Of a DNA stretch of 32,061 nucleotides, positions 24,917 through 32,061 are shown piece after piece. Source of the DNA: Kiritimatiellia bacterium (GTDB taxonomy: Bacteria; Verrucomicrobiota; Kiritimatiellia; JAAZAB01); the NCBI GenBank assembly GCA_028718125.1, contig JAQUMN010000045.1, forward strand, positions 1-32,061, given 5' to 3'. Under the pieces are notes generated by a model. It saw only the letters and a list, made by a program, of their open reading frames with translations. It did no database searches and was not told where the DNA came from. The position numbers and the translations under genes were made by a program. Position 1 is the first letter of the stretch; every line of letters starts with the position of its first letter.

Positions 24917-25045
24917 TTACTTTAAAGGATGGTTTGACTCCCAATGGGATCTGCCGACCACGCCCATCCTGATAATGGCCCTGTAATTATCGTTATTCAG
25001 GCTCCTTGCCACCCAATCCACCAGTCTATCGCTGATAGAAATCAC
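24917..25045 (-). CDS. possible small ORF, 42 codons, unknown
   Basis: A GTG at 25045 opens a 42-residue frame that ends at TAA 24917-24919. It overlaps the last 20 bases of the DegT gene and ends 20 bases before the radical SAM start, so it fills the gap exactly. The peptide contains SDRLVDWVARSLNN and MGVVGRSHWE and has a natural-looking mix of residues. There is no clear Shine-Dalgarno and no family is recognised. It may be chance, a remnant of a lost gene, or a small protein. Confidence 0.22.
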   Translation of the reverse strand: MISISDRLVDWVARSLNNDNYRAIIRMGVVGRSHWESNHPLK

Positions 25046-26132
25046 CTATTAGCTCGATTACATAGCAGATTTGATTGTTGGTGAGAAAATGATGAACGGG
25101 CAGGCTTAATATTTCCCCGGCCTGTTTTTCAGTTACGGGAAAATCACCTTTCCTATAACCGAGTTTTCTACATGGTTTTTGCAGATGGATGGGAATCCGA
25201 TAGTGAATCTTCGTCTCCACTCCGTTGTCATTTAAATATTTAATCAACTGTTCCCTGTTCTTGACCCTGATAACATATGTGTGGAATACTTGATAAAAAC
25301 CTTTTTTTCGCGGGGGGGGTACAACAAACTCCCGCAAATCCTTGAACCCCTTGTCATACATGTCGGCGTTGTTTATTCTCTTTGATGTGATGGTTTCTAA
25401 ATCTTTCATTACATAATTGGCTATGGTTGCCTGGATGGAGTCCAGCCTGCTGTTATATCCGAAGAACTCTATTTCATCCCGGTTTTTCAAACCATGATTC
25501 CGCAGTAACTTGGCATTTCGATAAAGAGAAGTTGCCCCGGTTGTCAGGACTCCTCCGTCGCCGCCGACATTAAGGTTTTTCAACGGGTGCAGGCTGAAAC
25601 AGCCTGCATCGCCAAAAGATCCGACCCGCTTTCCGTTAATCGAAGCCATGGCCGCCTGGGCGGCATCTTCAATCACATAAAGATGATATTTTAATGCAAT
25701 CCTCATGATTCCCGGCATATTGGCAGGATTGCCAGTTAAGTGGACAGGAAGGATTGCCTTTGTCTTCCTGGTGATGGCCGGTTCAATCAATGACACGTCA
25801 ATATTATAATCATCGCCCACATCCACAAATACCGGGCGCGCACCGACCGCCATTATCGCGCCGGCAGTGGCCACGAAACTGTTGGGCACGGTGATAACCT
25901 CGTCCCCTCGGCCCACCCCCGATGCCTTTAAAGCCAGAAATATCGCATCAGTCCCTGAATTTACGCCTAACGCATAACGAGTGCTGCATAATTTTGCAAA
26001 ATTCAGCTCAAATTTCTCAACCTCAGACCCCAAAATAAACTGACATGTCTTGAATTGTTCCCTTACGGCAGCCCAGAGCGACTGATGGTTAAATTGTTTT
26101 GGCAAATCCAGATATTTAACCCGGGATGTCAT
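25026..26132 (-). CDS. DegT/DnrJ/EryC1/StrS aminotransferase (sugar aminotransferase)
   Basis: The protein is 368 residues. GVNSGTDAIFLALKA near residue 56 and VIEDAAQAAMASINGKRVG near residue 153 are hallmarks of the DegT family. FSLHPLKNLNVGGDGG carries the PLP lysine at about K185. These enzymes transfer an amino group to a keto-sugar nucleotide, usually from glutamate. The lysine shows that it should be a true aminotransferase and not one of the PLP-only dehydratases. It overlaps the upstream paralogue by ATGA (26129-26132). It is the second of two tandem copies and may act on a different keto position or sugar. The C-terminus RIPIHLQKPCRKLGY is shared with the paralogue. Confidence 0.88.
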   Translation of the reverse strand: MTSRVKYLDLPKQFNHQSLWAAVREQFKTCQFILGSEVEKFELNFAKLCSTRYALGVNSGTDAIFLALKASGVGRGDEVITVPNSFVATAGAIMAVGARPVFVDVGDDYNIDVSLIEPAITRKTKAILPVHLTGNPANMPGIMRIALKYHLYVIEDAAQAAMASINGKRVGSFGDAGCFSLHPLKNLNVGGDGGVLTTGATSLYRNAKLLRNHGLKNRDEIEFFGYNSRLDSIQATIANYVMKDLETITSKRINNADMYDKGFKDLREFVVPPPRKKGFYQVFHTYVIRVKNREQLIKYLNDNGVETKIHYRIPIHLQKPCRKLGYRKGDFPVTEKQAGEILSLPVHHFLTNNQICYVIELIGDFYQR

Positions 26133-27229
26133 GAATAAAAATCTTCTACTTTCTGAATAACATAATCTATCTGTTCGCAGGATAAATGCTGGTGAACAGG
26201 CAACGTTATAATTGATTTACATTGTGCTTCCGTCACGGGAAAATCTCCTTTTTTATACCCCAGATTTCTGGCGGCTTTCTGTAAATGCAAGGGGATAGGG
26301 TAGTGAACCTTTGCCTCAATATTGTTTTTGTTTAAATAAGACAGCAGTTGATTCCTGCGCTTGGCCATGATGATATATAAATGATAGACATATTTTTTGT
26401 TCGGCCGTCGCCTCGGTATTGTTACGAAATCCTTTAATCTTGCCATGGCCAAATCATATCGGTTAGCCCATTTTATCCTGGTATTCGTTATCTCACTCAC
26501 GCTGCTAATAAGATAATTACCGACCACGGCCTGCAGTGAATCAAGGCGGCTGTTATATCCGAATATCCCCACATTATCCCTGTCCTTTAGGCCGTGATTC
26601 CTAAACAAGATCAGTTTGTCTCTGACTTTAGCGGAGTTCGTGGTAACAATTCCGCCGTCACCCCAGACATTTAAATTTTTTAAAGGATGCAAGCTGAAAC
26701 AGCCCGTCGTTCCGAATGTACCGGCCGCCTTTTTATTTACCGCCGCGCTTATCGCCTGGCATGCATCTTCAATGATAGGCAACCCGTATTTATCCGCCAA
26801 ATTCATTATATCTTTCATATCGGCTGGATGGCCCGCATAATGAACCGGAATAATGGCCTTGGTCCTTTTAGTAATAGCTCTTTCAATCAGTTCGGGATTG
26901 ATTGTGTATTCGTCGGTAACATCTACAAAAACCGGTCTGGCGCCGGCGGCAACAATCGCCCCTACCGTTGCTATAAACGTGTTAGGGGCGGTTATGATCT
27001 CGTCTCCCGGCTCAATGCCAATTGCTTTTAAGGAAAGAAAGAGTGCATCTGTTCCCGAATTCACACCTATAGCATGCTGGGTCCCTATTAAATCAGCGAA
27101 TTTTCGTTCAAATACCGTTACCGGTTTGCCGAGTGTATAATCTCCGCTCTCAATAAGTTTCCCAAGTTCGCGAAATATGACTTTATAGTCTTTGAATTGC
27201 TCTTTAAGATATGAATAATTCACATTCAT
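26129..27229 (-). CDS. DegT/DnrJ/EryC1/StrS aminotransferase (sugar aminotransferase), tandem paralogue
   Basis: The protein is 366 residues. GVNSGTDALFLSLKAIG, PIIEDACQAISAAVNKK and FSLHPLKNLNVWGDGG (PLP lysine at about K184) match its downstream neighbour closely. By eye over half of the aligned residues agree, so the pair arose by duplication. It likely aminates a nucleotide-linked keto-sugar in the cytoplasm. The start ATG has AGG about nine bases upstream, and the end overlaps the next start by ATGA. The gene follows an SDR (27252-28244), which could supply the keto-sugar. The two may form a heterodimer, since family members are dimers with shared active sites; that is inference. Confidence 0.88.
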   Translation of the reverse strand: MNVNYSYLKEQFKDYKVIFRELGKLIESGDYTLGKPVTVFERKFADLIGTQHAIGVNSGTDALFLSLKAIGIEPGDEIITAPNTFIATVGAIVAAGARPVFVDVTDEYTINPELIERAITKRTKAIIPVHYAGHPADMKDIMNLADKYGLPIIEDACQAISAAVNKKAAGTFGTTGCFSLHPLKNLNVWGDGGIVTTNSAKVRDKLILFRNHGLKDRDNVGIFGYNSRLDSLQAVVGNYLISSVSEITNTRIKWANRYDLAMARLKDFVTIPRRRPNKKYVYHLYIIMAKRRNQLLSYLNKNNIEAKVHYPIPLHLQKAARNLGYKKGDFPVTEAQCKSIITLPVHQHLSCEQIDYVIQKVEDFYS

Positions 27230-27251
27230 CGTATCTGCCTTTAAACTTAAT

Positions 27252-28244
27252 CTATTTCAGGTTTATCGCTTGCATAGTCTTGATATTGTAATATCGCTTG
27301 TCAATTAGTGGGTTTGGCACTTCCCCGTTTTCAAACGCTTTTTTCAAATCAATGATTGCATCTTCGATGGAACGTTTGGGTGTATACCCCAGTTCTCTCC
27401 TTACTTTTATTGATGAAACATGATAGGACCGGTTATCGTCGGTCGGTGTTACTTTAATCGGAATCATGGGGTTGATCAGTTTCCTGACCATTTCAGCGAT
27501 TTCTTTTACTTTATAATTTTCATGCCCCACATTGTATATCTTCTTGTGAATCTTCTCGTCCGGCAGACCCAACAAAAAAATATAAAAATCGGTCATGTCC
27601 TCAATATGAAGATTCGGGCGCATCTGTTCGCCGCCGAAAACGGTAATTTCGCCTTTATTGATAGCATGGTTCGTAAGAATGTTGACCGTCAGGTCAAGTC
27701 GTAAACGTGGCGAATATCCGCATACGGTTGACGGCCGTATAATTGTTACAATAAAATTATCGGTTGCTTCCTTAAGAAGCGCTTCCTCGCATAACGCTTT
27801 GTATTTTGAGTAATCTGTTAACGGTTCAAGTGGAAGGTCTTCGGTTACTTCCGGTACATCTTTTACTCCATAAACACTTGAGCTGGAGGCATAAATCAAA
27901 TGTTTAGCTCCAGCCTTTTTTGATATATTCAGGAGGCTGAGAAATGCGTCATAATTAATAGATTTCCCCAATTTTGGGTCCAGCTCAAAACTGGGGTCAT
28001 TGGAAATGCAGGCCAGGTGAATGACCGTGTCCGTTCCGGGCAATTCCTTTTTAAGAAGTGCCGTATTACGTATGTCCCCTTTGATCTGGGTGAGGTTTGG
28101 GTTGTCCTTGACTGCATCGAGGACATGTTCCCCGTAAATATAGAGATCAAGCACCTTGACCTGGTAACCTTTGGCCAGCAGCTTTGGTACCAAGACTGCT
28201 CCGACATAACCTGCTCCGCCGGTTACCAATACTGATTTGATCAT
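27252..28244 (-). CDS. SDR-family NAD(P)-dependent nucleotide-sugar epimerase/dehydratase
   Basis: The protein is 330 residues. It begins with VTGGAGYVGAVLVPKLLAKG, the Rossmann motif of extended SDRs. SSSSVYG and YSKYK supply the catalytic serine and the YxxxK pair. HLACISNDPSFELDP and RPSTVCGYSPRLRLD are characteristic of sugar-nucleotide epimerases that act in LPS or capsule loci. It is placed between GmhA and the DegT pair and overlaps GmhA's stop by ATGA. It could act as a heptose epimerase analogous to HldD, or as a dehydratase/epimerase making a keto-sugar for DegT. It lacks the extra features that would make HldD certain. AAGGAA lies before the ATG. Confidence 0.83.
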   Translation of the reverse strand: MIKSVLVTGGAGYVGAVLVPKLLAKGYQVKVLDLYIYGEHVLDAVKDNPNLTQIKGDIRNTALLKKELPGTDTVIHLACISNDPSFELDPKLGKSINYDAFLSLLNISKKAGAKHLIYASSSSVYGVKDVPEVTEDLPLEPLTDYSKYKALCEEALLKEATDNFIVTIIRPSTVCGYSPRLRLDLTVNILTNHAINKGEITVFGGEQMRPNLHIEDMTDFYIFLLGLPDEKIHKKIYNVGHENYKVKEIAEMVRKLINPMIPIKVTPTDDNRSYHVSSIKVRRELGYTPKRSIEDAIIDLKKAFENGEVPNPLIDKRYYNIKTMQAINLK

Positions 28245-28813
28245 CGTTTATTCCTTTCCGCGATCATGTCGTAGACATAATGGCAAATCGAATGATGGAT
28301 GATCTCGACGTGCCCGTAAGAATCCGAGGGGACATACAAGTTCAATTGTCCCATTTTACGCAGGGGATTGCTTAACTGGAAACCGGAGAGTGTTATGATC
28401 CTGCCCCCTTTATCAACGGCCGCCTTGACACCATTGATGATGCTGGCCGATTTTCCGGAACTGCTGATCGCAATCAGCAAGTCTCCATGGTCGGCAAACA
28501 TTTCGATCGGTTTTGCGAAAACCGCCTCATAACCGCAATCGTTGCTGACGCAGGTCAATAGTGCGGCGTCATTAAAAGCCATGGCCCTGATGCCAGCGTT
28601 CTTCCAGGAATCGAGCGCTTCATGACTCGCTATCGCCGCGCTGCCGCCGTTGCCGATAAAGATCACTTTCTTTCCAGCTGAACGGCAGCCGACGATCATC
28701 TCGATCATTCTTTCCGCCGCTGCCGGAAATGGAATGTTCTTTGCCTGTCCGTCAGTCGCCATGATCCCGGCAACTAACTTATGCATCTCCGTGTAATATT
28801 TCATTATAGACAT
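28241..28813 (-). CDS. gmhA: SIS-domain phosphoheptose isomerase (GmhA-like)
   Basis: The protein is 190 residues, the usual GmhA size. FIGNGGSAAIASHEA is the phosphate-binding SIS loop, ISSSGKSASIINGV the second phosphate loop, and YGHVEIIHHSICHYVYDM the C-terminal catalytic His/Glu region. GmhA converts sedoheptulose 7-phosphate into D-glycero-D-manno-heptose 7-phosphate in the cytoplasm. The flanking genes (nucleotidyltransferase/kinase upstream, SDR downstream) fit a heptose pathway. An ATG at 28804 is an alternative start. The gene begins 10 bases after the previous stop. NDAALLTCVSNDCGYEAVF matches the family's substrate-binding region, so the family call is firm while the exact isomer is inference. 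Confidence 0.87.
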   Translation of the reverse strand: MSIMKYYTEMHKLVAGIMATDGQAKNIPFPAAAERMIEMIVGCRSAGKKVIFIGNGGSAAIASHEALDSWKNAGIRAMAFNDAALLTCVSNDCGYEAVFAKPIEMFADHGDLLIAISSSGKSASIINGVKAAVDKGGRIITLSGFQLSNPLRKMGQLNLYVPSDSYGHVEIIHHSICHYVYDMIAERNKR

Positions 28814-28823
28814 TGGATTGCCC

Positions 28824-30344
28824 CTATTTCAGCAAATTATGGACGAATTCGAGCAGTTCGTACTTCTCGACCGGCTTCTTGTTACCCATAATCTGGACTG
28901 CCAATGCTCCGACCGCGTTCCCGATGAACGAGACCAGATCCAGCGGCATACCGACCGCAAAACATGGCGCGGTAAAAGCAAAAAAAGCATCACCCGCACC
29001 GATCGTATCAATAACCTTGGTGGAAAATATTGGCGTGCAATTGACGTCATCATTCTTGCCCACTCCCAGCGATCCGTGTTGCCCCCGGGTTACGATTAAA
29101 TATTGGGCCTTAATCCGAAACTTGATGCCTCTGGCGACATTATCGATGGCGGCATGCTTGTCCTGTGCTGCCAGGCGCAGTTCTGTTTCATCCACACAGA
29201 TAAAATACGGCTTCAAATATTTGGTCAGCATGTTGTAGCCGGCATTGGCGGCATTGGTCTGCGTATTCACGGCGTATTTGGATGCTTCTCTCTCGATTAG
29301 TTTTATTAGTTTATGAGTGATCAGGCCGTGGCCAAAGTCCGAGACAAGCACAATATCATATTTATCGATCTCGTTTTCAAGGTAAGCGGCAATCTTGTTT
29401 TCACAATCTGCGTTAATGGGCTTGTCGTTCAAATAATTAACTTCAAAAAGCTTCTGGTTTGAATATTGATGAATGTACCGCTTTTTAACGATCGTAGGCC
29501 CGTCATCTCGAAAAAATAATTTTGTCGTCACGTTCGGTTTAAGGTTGTCGGATATAAACGTTTCCCGCGAATCATTCTTCCCGAGCACGGTGACAAGATG
29601 GACCTGTTCACACAGGCTGGCAATGTGGTTGGCGATTGCGAATGCCCCGCCGGCAAAGGACTCATGGGTCAGGTAGCGATTGGCTACCAAGGGATTCTTG
29701 GCTGATTTGCCCAGCGATTCGCAATAATGATACTCGTCAATGATCCCGTCCCCGATAATCAGGACTTTAAGCCTTTTTAGCTTGTTCATGCGCTCGACTA
29801 TATTTTTAAATGTATACTTCCGTCCCAGCTCTTTCAGGAATTTTTTGGTCTCCCCGGGATAAATCTCCAAAAAATTATTAACTATTTGCTGTGAACTGAA
29901 AGAAAATCCATCGGTTTCAAAAATCTTTATCTTGCCGAAATAAAGCTCTTTGTCCCTGGCAAATATCTTGCCGTGAACGGCCTGGTCCCGGTCCTTAAAG
30001 GCTTTCCCCTTGGCAAAAATATCGGGTTTGATTAACCGGACGCAATCGAACGGGACATCTTCATTCACCAGGGCAACAAAATCAACCTGCTCCAGTGAGG
30101 CGACATTTTCCAGGCGCAGCTGTTCGTTGAAGATCGGCCGGCCGGGCCCGCTCTTGACATCCTTGTCCTTGATGACTGTAACTACGAGAATATCACCCTG
30201 TTCTTTCGCCGCGTTGAGATGCTGGACAACACCGGGATGGATGATATCAAACACGCCGTGGCTCTGGACCACCACTTTATTCTTTTTTTGCAGCGCCTGG
30301 ACTTTGGAAATAAGGTCGTTCAGGAATATTATTTTTTTATGCAC
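28824..30344 (-). CDS. bifunctional heptose-phosphate nucleotidyltransferase-like / PfkB kinase, reversed HldE domain order
   Basis: The protein is 506 residues from a GTG at 30344 preceded by GGGAGG at seven bases. Residues 1-165 match the RfaE/HldE nucleotidyltransferase domain (SHGVFDIIHPGVVQHL, GPGRPIFNEQLR, FSFSSQQI). Residues 190-506 match a PfkB sugar kinase (LKVLIIGDGIIDEYHY, FAGGAFAIANHIA, VIDTIGAGDAFFAF with the catalytic aspartate). E. coli HldE has the kinase first, so the order is reversed. In the nucleotidyltransferase the HxGH active-site motif reads HPGV (residues 36-39), so the second histidine is missing and this half may be inactive. The kinase half appears intact and should make heptose 1,7-bisphosphate. 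It overlaps the stand-alone nucleotidyltransferase upstream by eight bases. Confidence 0.85.
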   Translation of the reverse strand: MHKKIIFLNDLISKVQALQKKNKVVVQSHGVFDIIHPGVVQHLNAAKEQGDILVVTVIKDKDVKSGPGRPIFNEQLRLENVASLEQVDFVALVNEDVPFDCVRLIKPDIFAKGKAFKDRDQAVHGKIFARDKELYFGKIKIFETDGFSFSSQQIVNNFLEIYPGETKKFLKELGRKYTFKNIVERMNKLKRLKVLIIGDGIIDEYHYCESLGKSAKNPLVANRYLTHESFAGGAFAIANHIASLCEQVHLVTVLGKNDSRETFISDNLKPNVTTKLFFRDDGPTIVKKRYIHQYSNQKLFEVNYLNDKPINADCENKIAAYLENEIDKYDIVLVSDFGHGLITHKLIKLIEREASKYAVNTQTNAANAGYNMLTKYLKPYFICVDETELRLAAQDKHAAIDNVARGIKFRIKAQYLIVTRGQHGSLGVGKNDDVNCTPIFSTKVIDTIGAGDAFFAFTAPCFAVGMPLDLVSFIGNAVGALAVQIMGNKKPVEKYELLEFVHNLLK

Positions 30345-30837
30345 CGGTGTGCCTCCCTATGCGGCCTTTGAGCAACTGTGTCGAAGAAAAAACAATCTCG
30401 TGCGTGAAACGGAGTTGCGCGCCGACCTCTTTTACCACTTCCGCTTCGCGCTGGATCTTGCCGGTCTTGTCTTCGAGCCGTTCGAACTCCTGCCCTTTGA
30501 CGTAAATATCCGGCCGGACAAGTCTCAGCGTCTCTTCGGCCGTAACCCATTGATTAATCGCCACATAGTCAACACACTCTAGCGCGGCGATGCTTTCCGC
30601 GCGCAGGTCCTGGTTAAAGACCGGTCGGCCCGGTCCTTTGTCAACATAGATGTCTGGCGTGACGGTGACGATCAGCACATCGCCCATCGCTTTGGCTGCC
30701 TGGAAATATTTGATATGTCCCGGATGCATCAGGTCAAAGCAACCGTGGCAATGGACGACCGTCTTGCCGGCTTTTTTCAGGTCGGCAACTTTAACGGCTA
30801 GAGCACCGATAGTCAGAATCTTCTTGTTGGTGTTCAT
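30337..30837 (-). CDS. rfaE2: stand-alone RfaE2-type heptose 1-phosphate nucleotidyltransferase
   Basis: The protein is 166 residues from the ATG at 30837; the longer GTG start at 30870 has no ribosome-binding site. HGCFDLMHPGHIKYFQAAK carries an intact HxGH motif, KGPGRPVFNQDLRAESIAAL follows, and IVFSSTQLLKG is the ISSTxxI-like nucleotide-binding loop. These are hallmarks of the HldE C-terminal domain, which joins heptose 1-phosphate to ATP (or CTP in relatives). It is closely related to the N-terminal domain of the next protein, which has lost the second HxGH histidine. It may therefore supply the activity lost there. It is the first gene of the long minus-strand run. Nucleotide preference is unproven. 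Confidence 0.86.
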   Translation of the reverse strand: MNTNKKILTIGALAVKVADLKKAGKTVVHCHGCFDLMHPGHIKYFQAAKAMGDVLIVTVTPDIYVDKGPGRPVFNQDLRAESIAALECVDYVAINQWVTAEETLRLVRPDIYVKGQEFERLEDKTGKIQREAEVVKEVGAQLRFTHEIVFSSTQLLKGRIGRHTGA

Positions 30838-31227
30838 CTTTCTTTGCCGGGAAGCCCTGTAGCCTGCCACAGGGAGGAATAGTGTTCTTGGCTTACGTCT
30901 TTGCCAAGGCTACACCGGACAAATTGCACGATCCCGCAAATATGCTTGGCCCCGATCGCGCTTGGCACATCAGTACCGGGTGCTTCACTGATCGCGCTCC
31001 ATAATAAATCGCTTTACAGTCTCCGGCGAATGGCCCCTAGTGCTAATATTAAACCAGCTTCACGGTTCCATTGCTCATGATCGTAGAAAAAGAAGATGGT
31101 GATAGCAAGCATGAAGAGAGGATCATTGGCAGACCGTTATGCCTTGTCCCAGGCTGATAAATATAGTAACTTCTCAACAAATGCATAGGAATTGCAGAAT
31201 TTGGAAACGTATGGATTGTTTGGCTGT
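30838..31227. other. divergent intergenic region, promoter candidates unresolved
   Basis: About 390 bases separate the minus-strand run from the plus-strand membrane protein gene. Hairpins at 30855-30874 (CCCTGT/ACAGGG) and 30887-30908 (CTTGGC/GCCAAG, loop 10) lie in the putative leader of the minus-strand operon. Neither has a T-run. No strong sigma-70 promoter was identified by eye. No gene was recognised here. Confidence 0.4.
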
Positions 31228-32061
31228 ATGGACCAATTAACCAATAATCGAATCAACGAATCTAAAAAACGCTGGGCGCCATGGCTCCTGATTCTTGCGC
31301 TCGTTGCCTTTTCGCTCATGCTTTTCCGCCAAACCCTGGTTCCTGGTTATTGCCTGTTTACAACGGACGACAACATCGGGGCATTTAAACTTGTTGAATA
31401 TTCATTGTTTGATGGTTGGGGTGGAGTATGGGGGGACACTGTATTGCTTGGTATGCCCAATGGTATCGGGCTGATATCGTGGAATTTTATCTCGTTTTGT
31501 CTCTTGCCGGTCACTATGCATTTCAATTGGGGGCACGCGTTGGATCTCATCATCGCCTCAATGTTGCTTGCATTGTTCTTGCGTAAACAAAAAATCGGAT
31601 GGCCTGCCATTGCATTGGGCCTGTTGGCGGCTTTCTGGCTGGCAAGCAATTTTACGTTAACATATGCAGGGCACGTTGGAAAATATGGGGTTCTGGTAAT
31701 GGCCGCTATGGCCCTTTATTGTATTTGGAGGGCATTGTCGGAACAACCGAGTATTCTATGGGGTATTCTGGCGGGCGGTGCGATTGGTTACATGTTCTTA
31801 GAGCAATTGGATATAGCCCTGTTTTTCGGATTCATGCTGGGTGCGTATGCGTTGTTTCTGGCGGTGCGGCAATGGCAGGCGAATGGGACTTGGGTAAAAT
31901 CTGCGGTTGCGCTCGTTTTAATGGGCGGGGTTGGAATACTAATCGCAGGCTCCACGATGTTTGGCAGTTATACATCCAATGTCAAAGGCGCCGTCAGTAT
32001 GCAGACGGAGTCGCCGCGGGAAAAGTGGGACTATGTAACCCAATGGAGCTGGCCGCCGGAA
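31228..32061 (+). CDS. multi-pass membrane protein, YfhO/GT-C-like, N-terminal part
   Basis: An open frame from the ATG at 31228 runs to the window end for 278 codons. It begins with a basic N-terminus (residues 1-15), then about eight membrane spans: roughly 16-33, 82-98, 102-118, 125-143, 152-168, two within 177-215, and 223-241. A short loop with FTTDDNIGAF near residue 44 has paired aspartates, like the first loop of YfhO and other GT-C glycosyltransferases. YVTQWSWPPE at the end resembles the loop seen in large YfhO-like proteins of Verrucomicrobia-type genomes. It would use a lipid-linked sugar at the outer membrane face, or be a channel-like transporter. No clear Shine-Dalgarno is seen; in-frame TTG codons at 31192 and 31201 are possible earlier starts. 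Confidence 0.7.
   Translation, partial: MDQLTNNRINESKKRWAPWLLILALVAFSLMLFRQTLVPGYCLFTTDDNIGAFKLVEYSLFDGWGGVWGDTVLLGMPNGIGLISWNFISFCLLPVTMHFNWGHALDLIIASMLLALFLRKQKIGWPAIALGLLAAFWLASNFTLTYAGHVGKYGVLVMAAMALYCIWRALSEQPSILWGILAGGAIGYMFLEQLDIALFFGFMLGAYALFLAVRQWQANGTWVKSAVALVLMGGVGILIAGSTMFGSYTSNVKGAVSMQTESPREKWDYVTQWSWPPE

Noticed and set aside
24917..25045. RiPP precursor for the neighbouring SPASM protein
   Set aside because: There is no leader/core pattern, no Gly-Gly or repeated core residues and no clear ribosome-binding site, so it is kept only as a possible small ORF.
30010..30582. A 190-codon plus-strand open frame
   Set aside because: It is antisense across the nucleotidyltransferase genes and has a low-complexity Ser/Thr/Trp composition.
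30887..30908. CTTGGC/GCCAAG hairpin as a terminator
   Set aside because: The loop is ten bases and no T-run follows on either strand.

Overview
The window is a bacterial cell-surface polysaccharide locus (O-antigen or capsule type) that is unusually rich in radical-SAM enzymes. No rRNA, tRNA, CRISPR array or insertion sequence was seen. Two kinds of evidence hint at the organism. Dispersed palindromic repeats of the CCACGGAT / ATCCGTGG type (201-228, 11575-11700) are, from memory, common in genomes of the PVC group (Kiritimatiellota, Verrucomicrobiota, Planctomycetota) and Omnitrophota. The YfhO/GT-C-like membrane protein at the right edge would also fit that group. This placement is inference, not proof.

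Layout. 1-2044 (+): end of a GDP-fucose-synthase-like reductase, a short SDR and a GHMP (HddA-like) sugar kinase. 2041-3270 (-): a lone glycosyltransferase, convergent with the kinase. 3559-6896 (+): B12-type radical SAM, SPASM-type radical SAM, SAM methyltransferase. 7003-11332 (-): FkbM methyltransferase, sugar C-methyltransferase, GDP-fucose-synthase-like SDR, glycosyltransferase. 11778-13941 (+): SPASM radical SAM overlapping a glycosyltransferase. 14399-30837 (-): a long co-directional run. Read in transcription order it holds a heptose-phosphate nucleotidyltransferase, a domain-reversed nucleotidyltransferase/PfkB kinase, GmhA, an SDR, two tandem DegT aminotransferases, a radical SAM protein, a frameshifted class I aminotransferase, an acetolactate-synthase-like TPP enzyme, a B12 radical SAM protein, a TIGR04372-like glycosyltransferase, a methyltransferase, a SPASM radical SAM protein and a B12 radical SAM protein. 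31228-end (+): start of a multi-pass membrane protein.

How the genes may work together. GmhA, the HddA-like kinase and the two HldE-type proteins point to heptose-phosphate synthesis and activation. The SDRs, DegT aminotransferases and reductases would convert the nucleotide sugars into deoxy, amino or branched sugars. The C-methyltransferase and the TPP enzyme are candidates for adding one- and two-carbon branches. Four methyltransferases and seven radical SAM enzymes would add further decoration, and four glycosyltransferases would assemble the chain. The most unusual feature is the repeated grouping of a B12 radical SAM, a SPASM radical SAM and a methyltransferase, seen twice in mirrored order, plus a third block in which B12 and SPASM enzymes flank an aminotransferase and a TPP enzyme. 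The left half is GC-rich while about 18-28 kb is clearly AT-richer, so the locus looks like a mosaic of modules with different histories.
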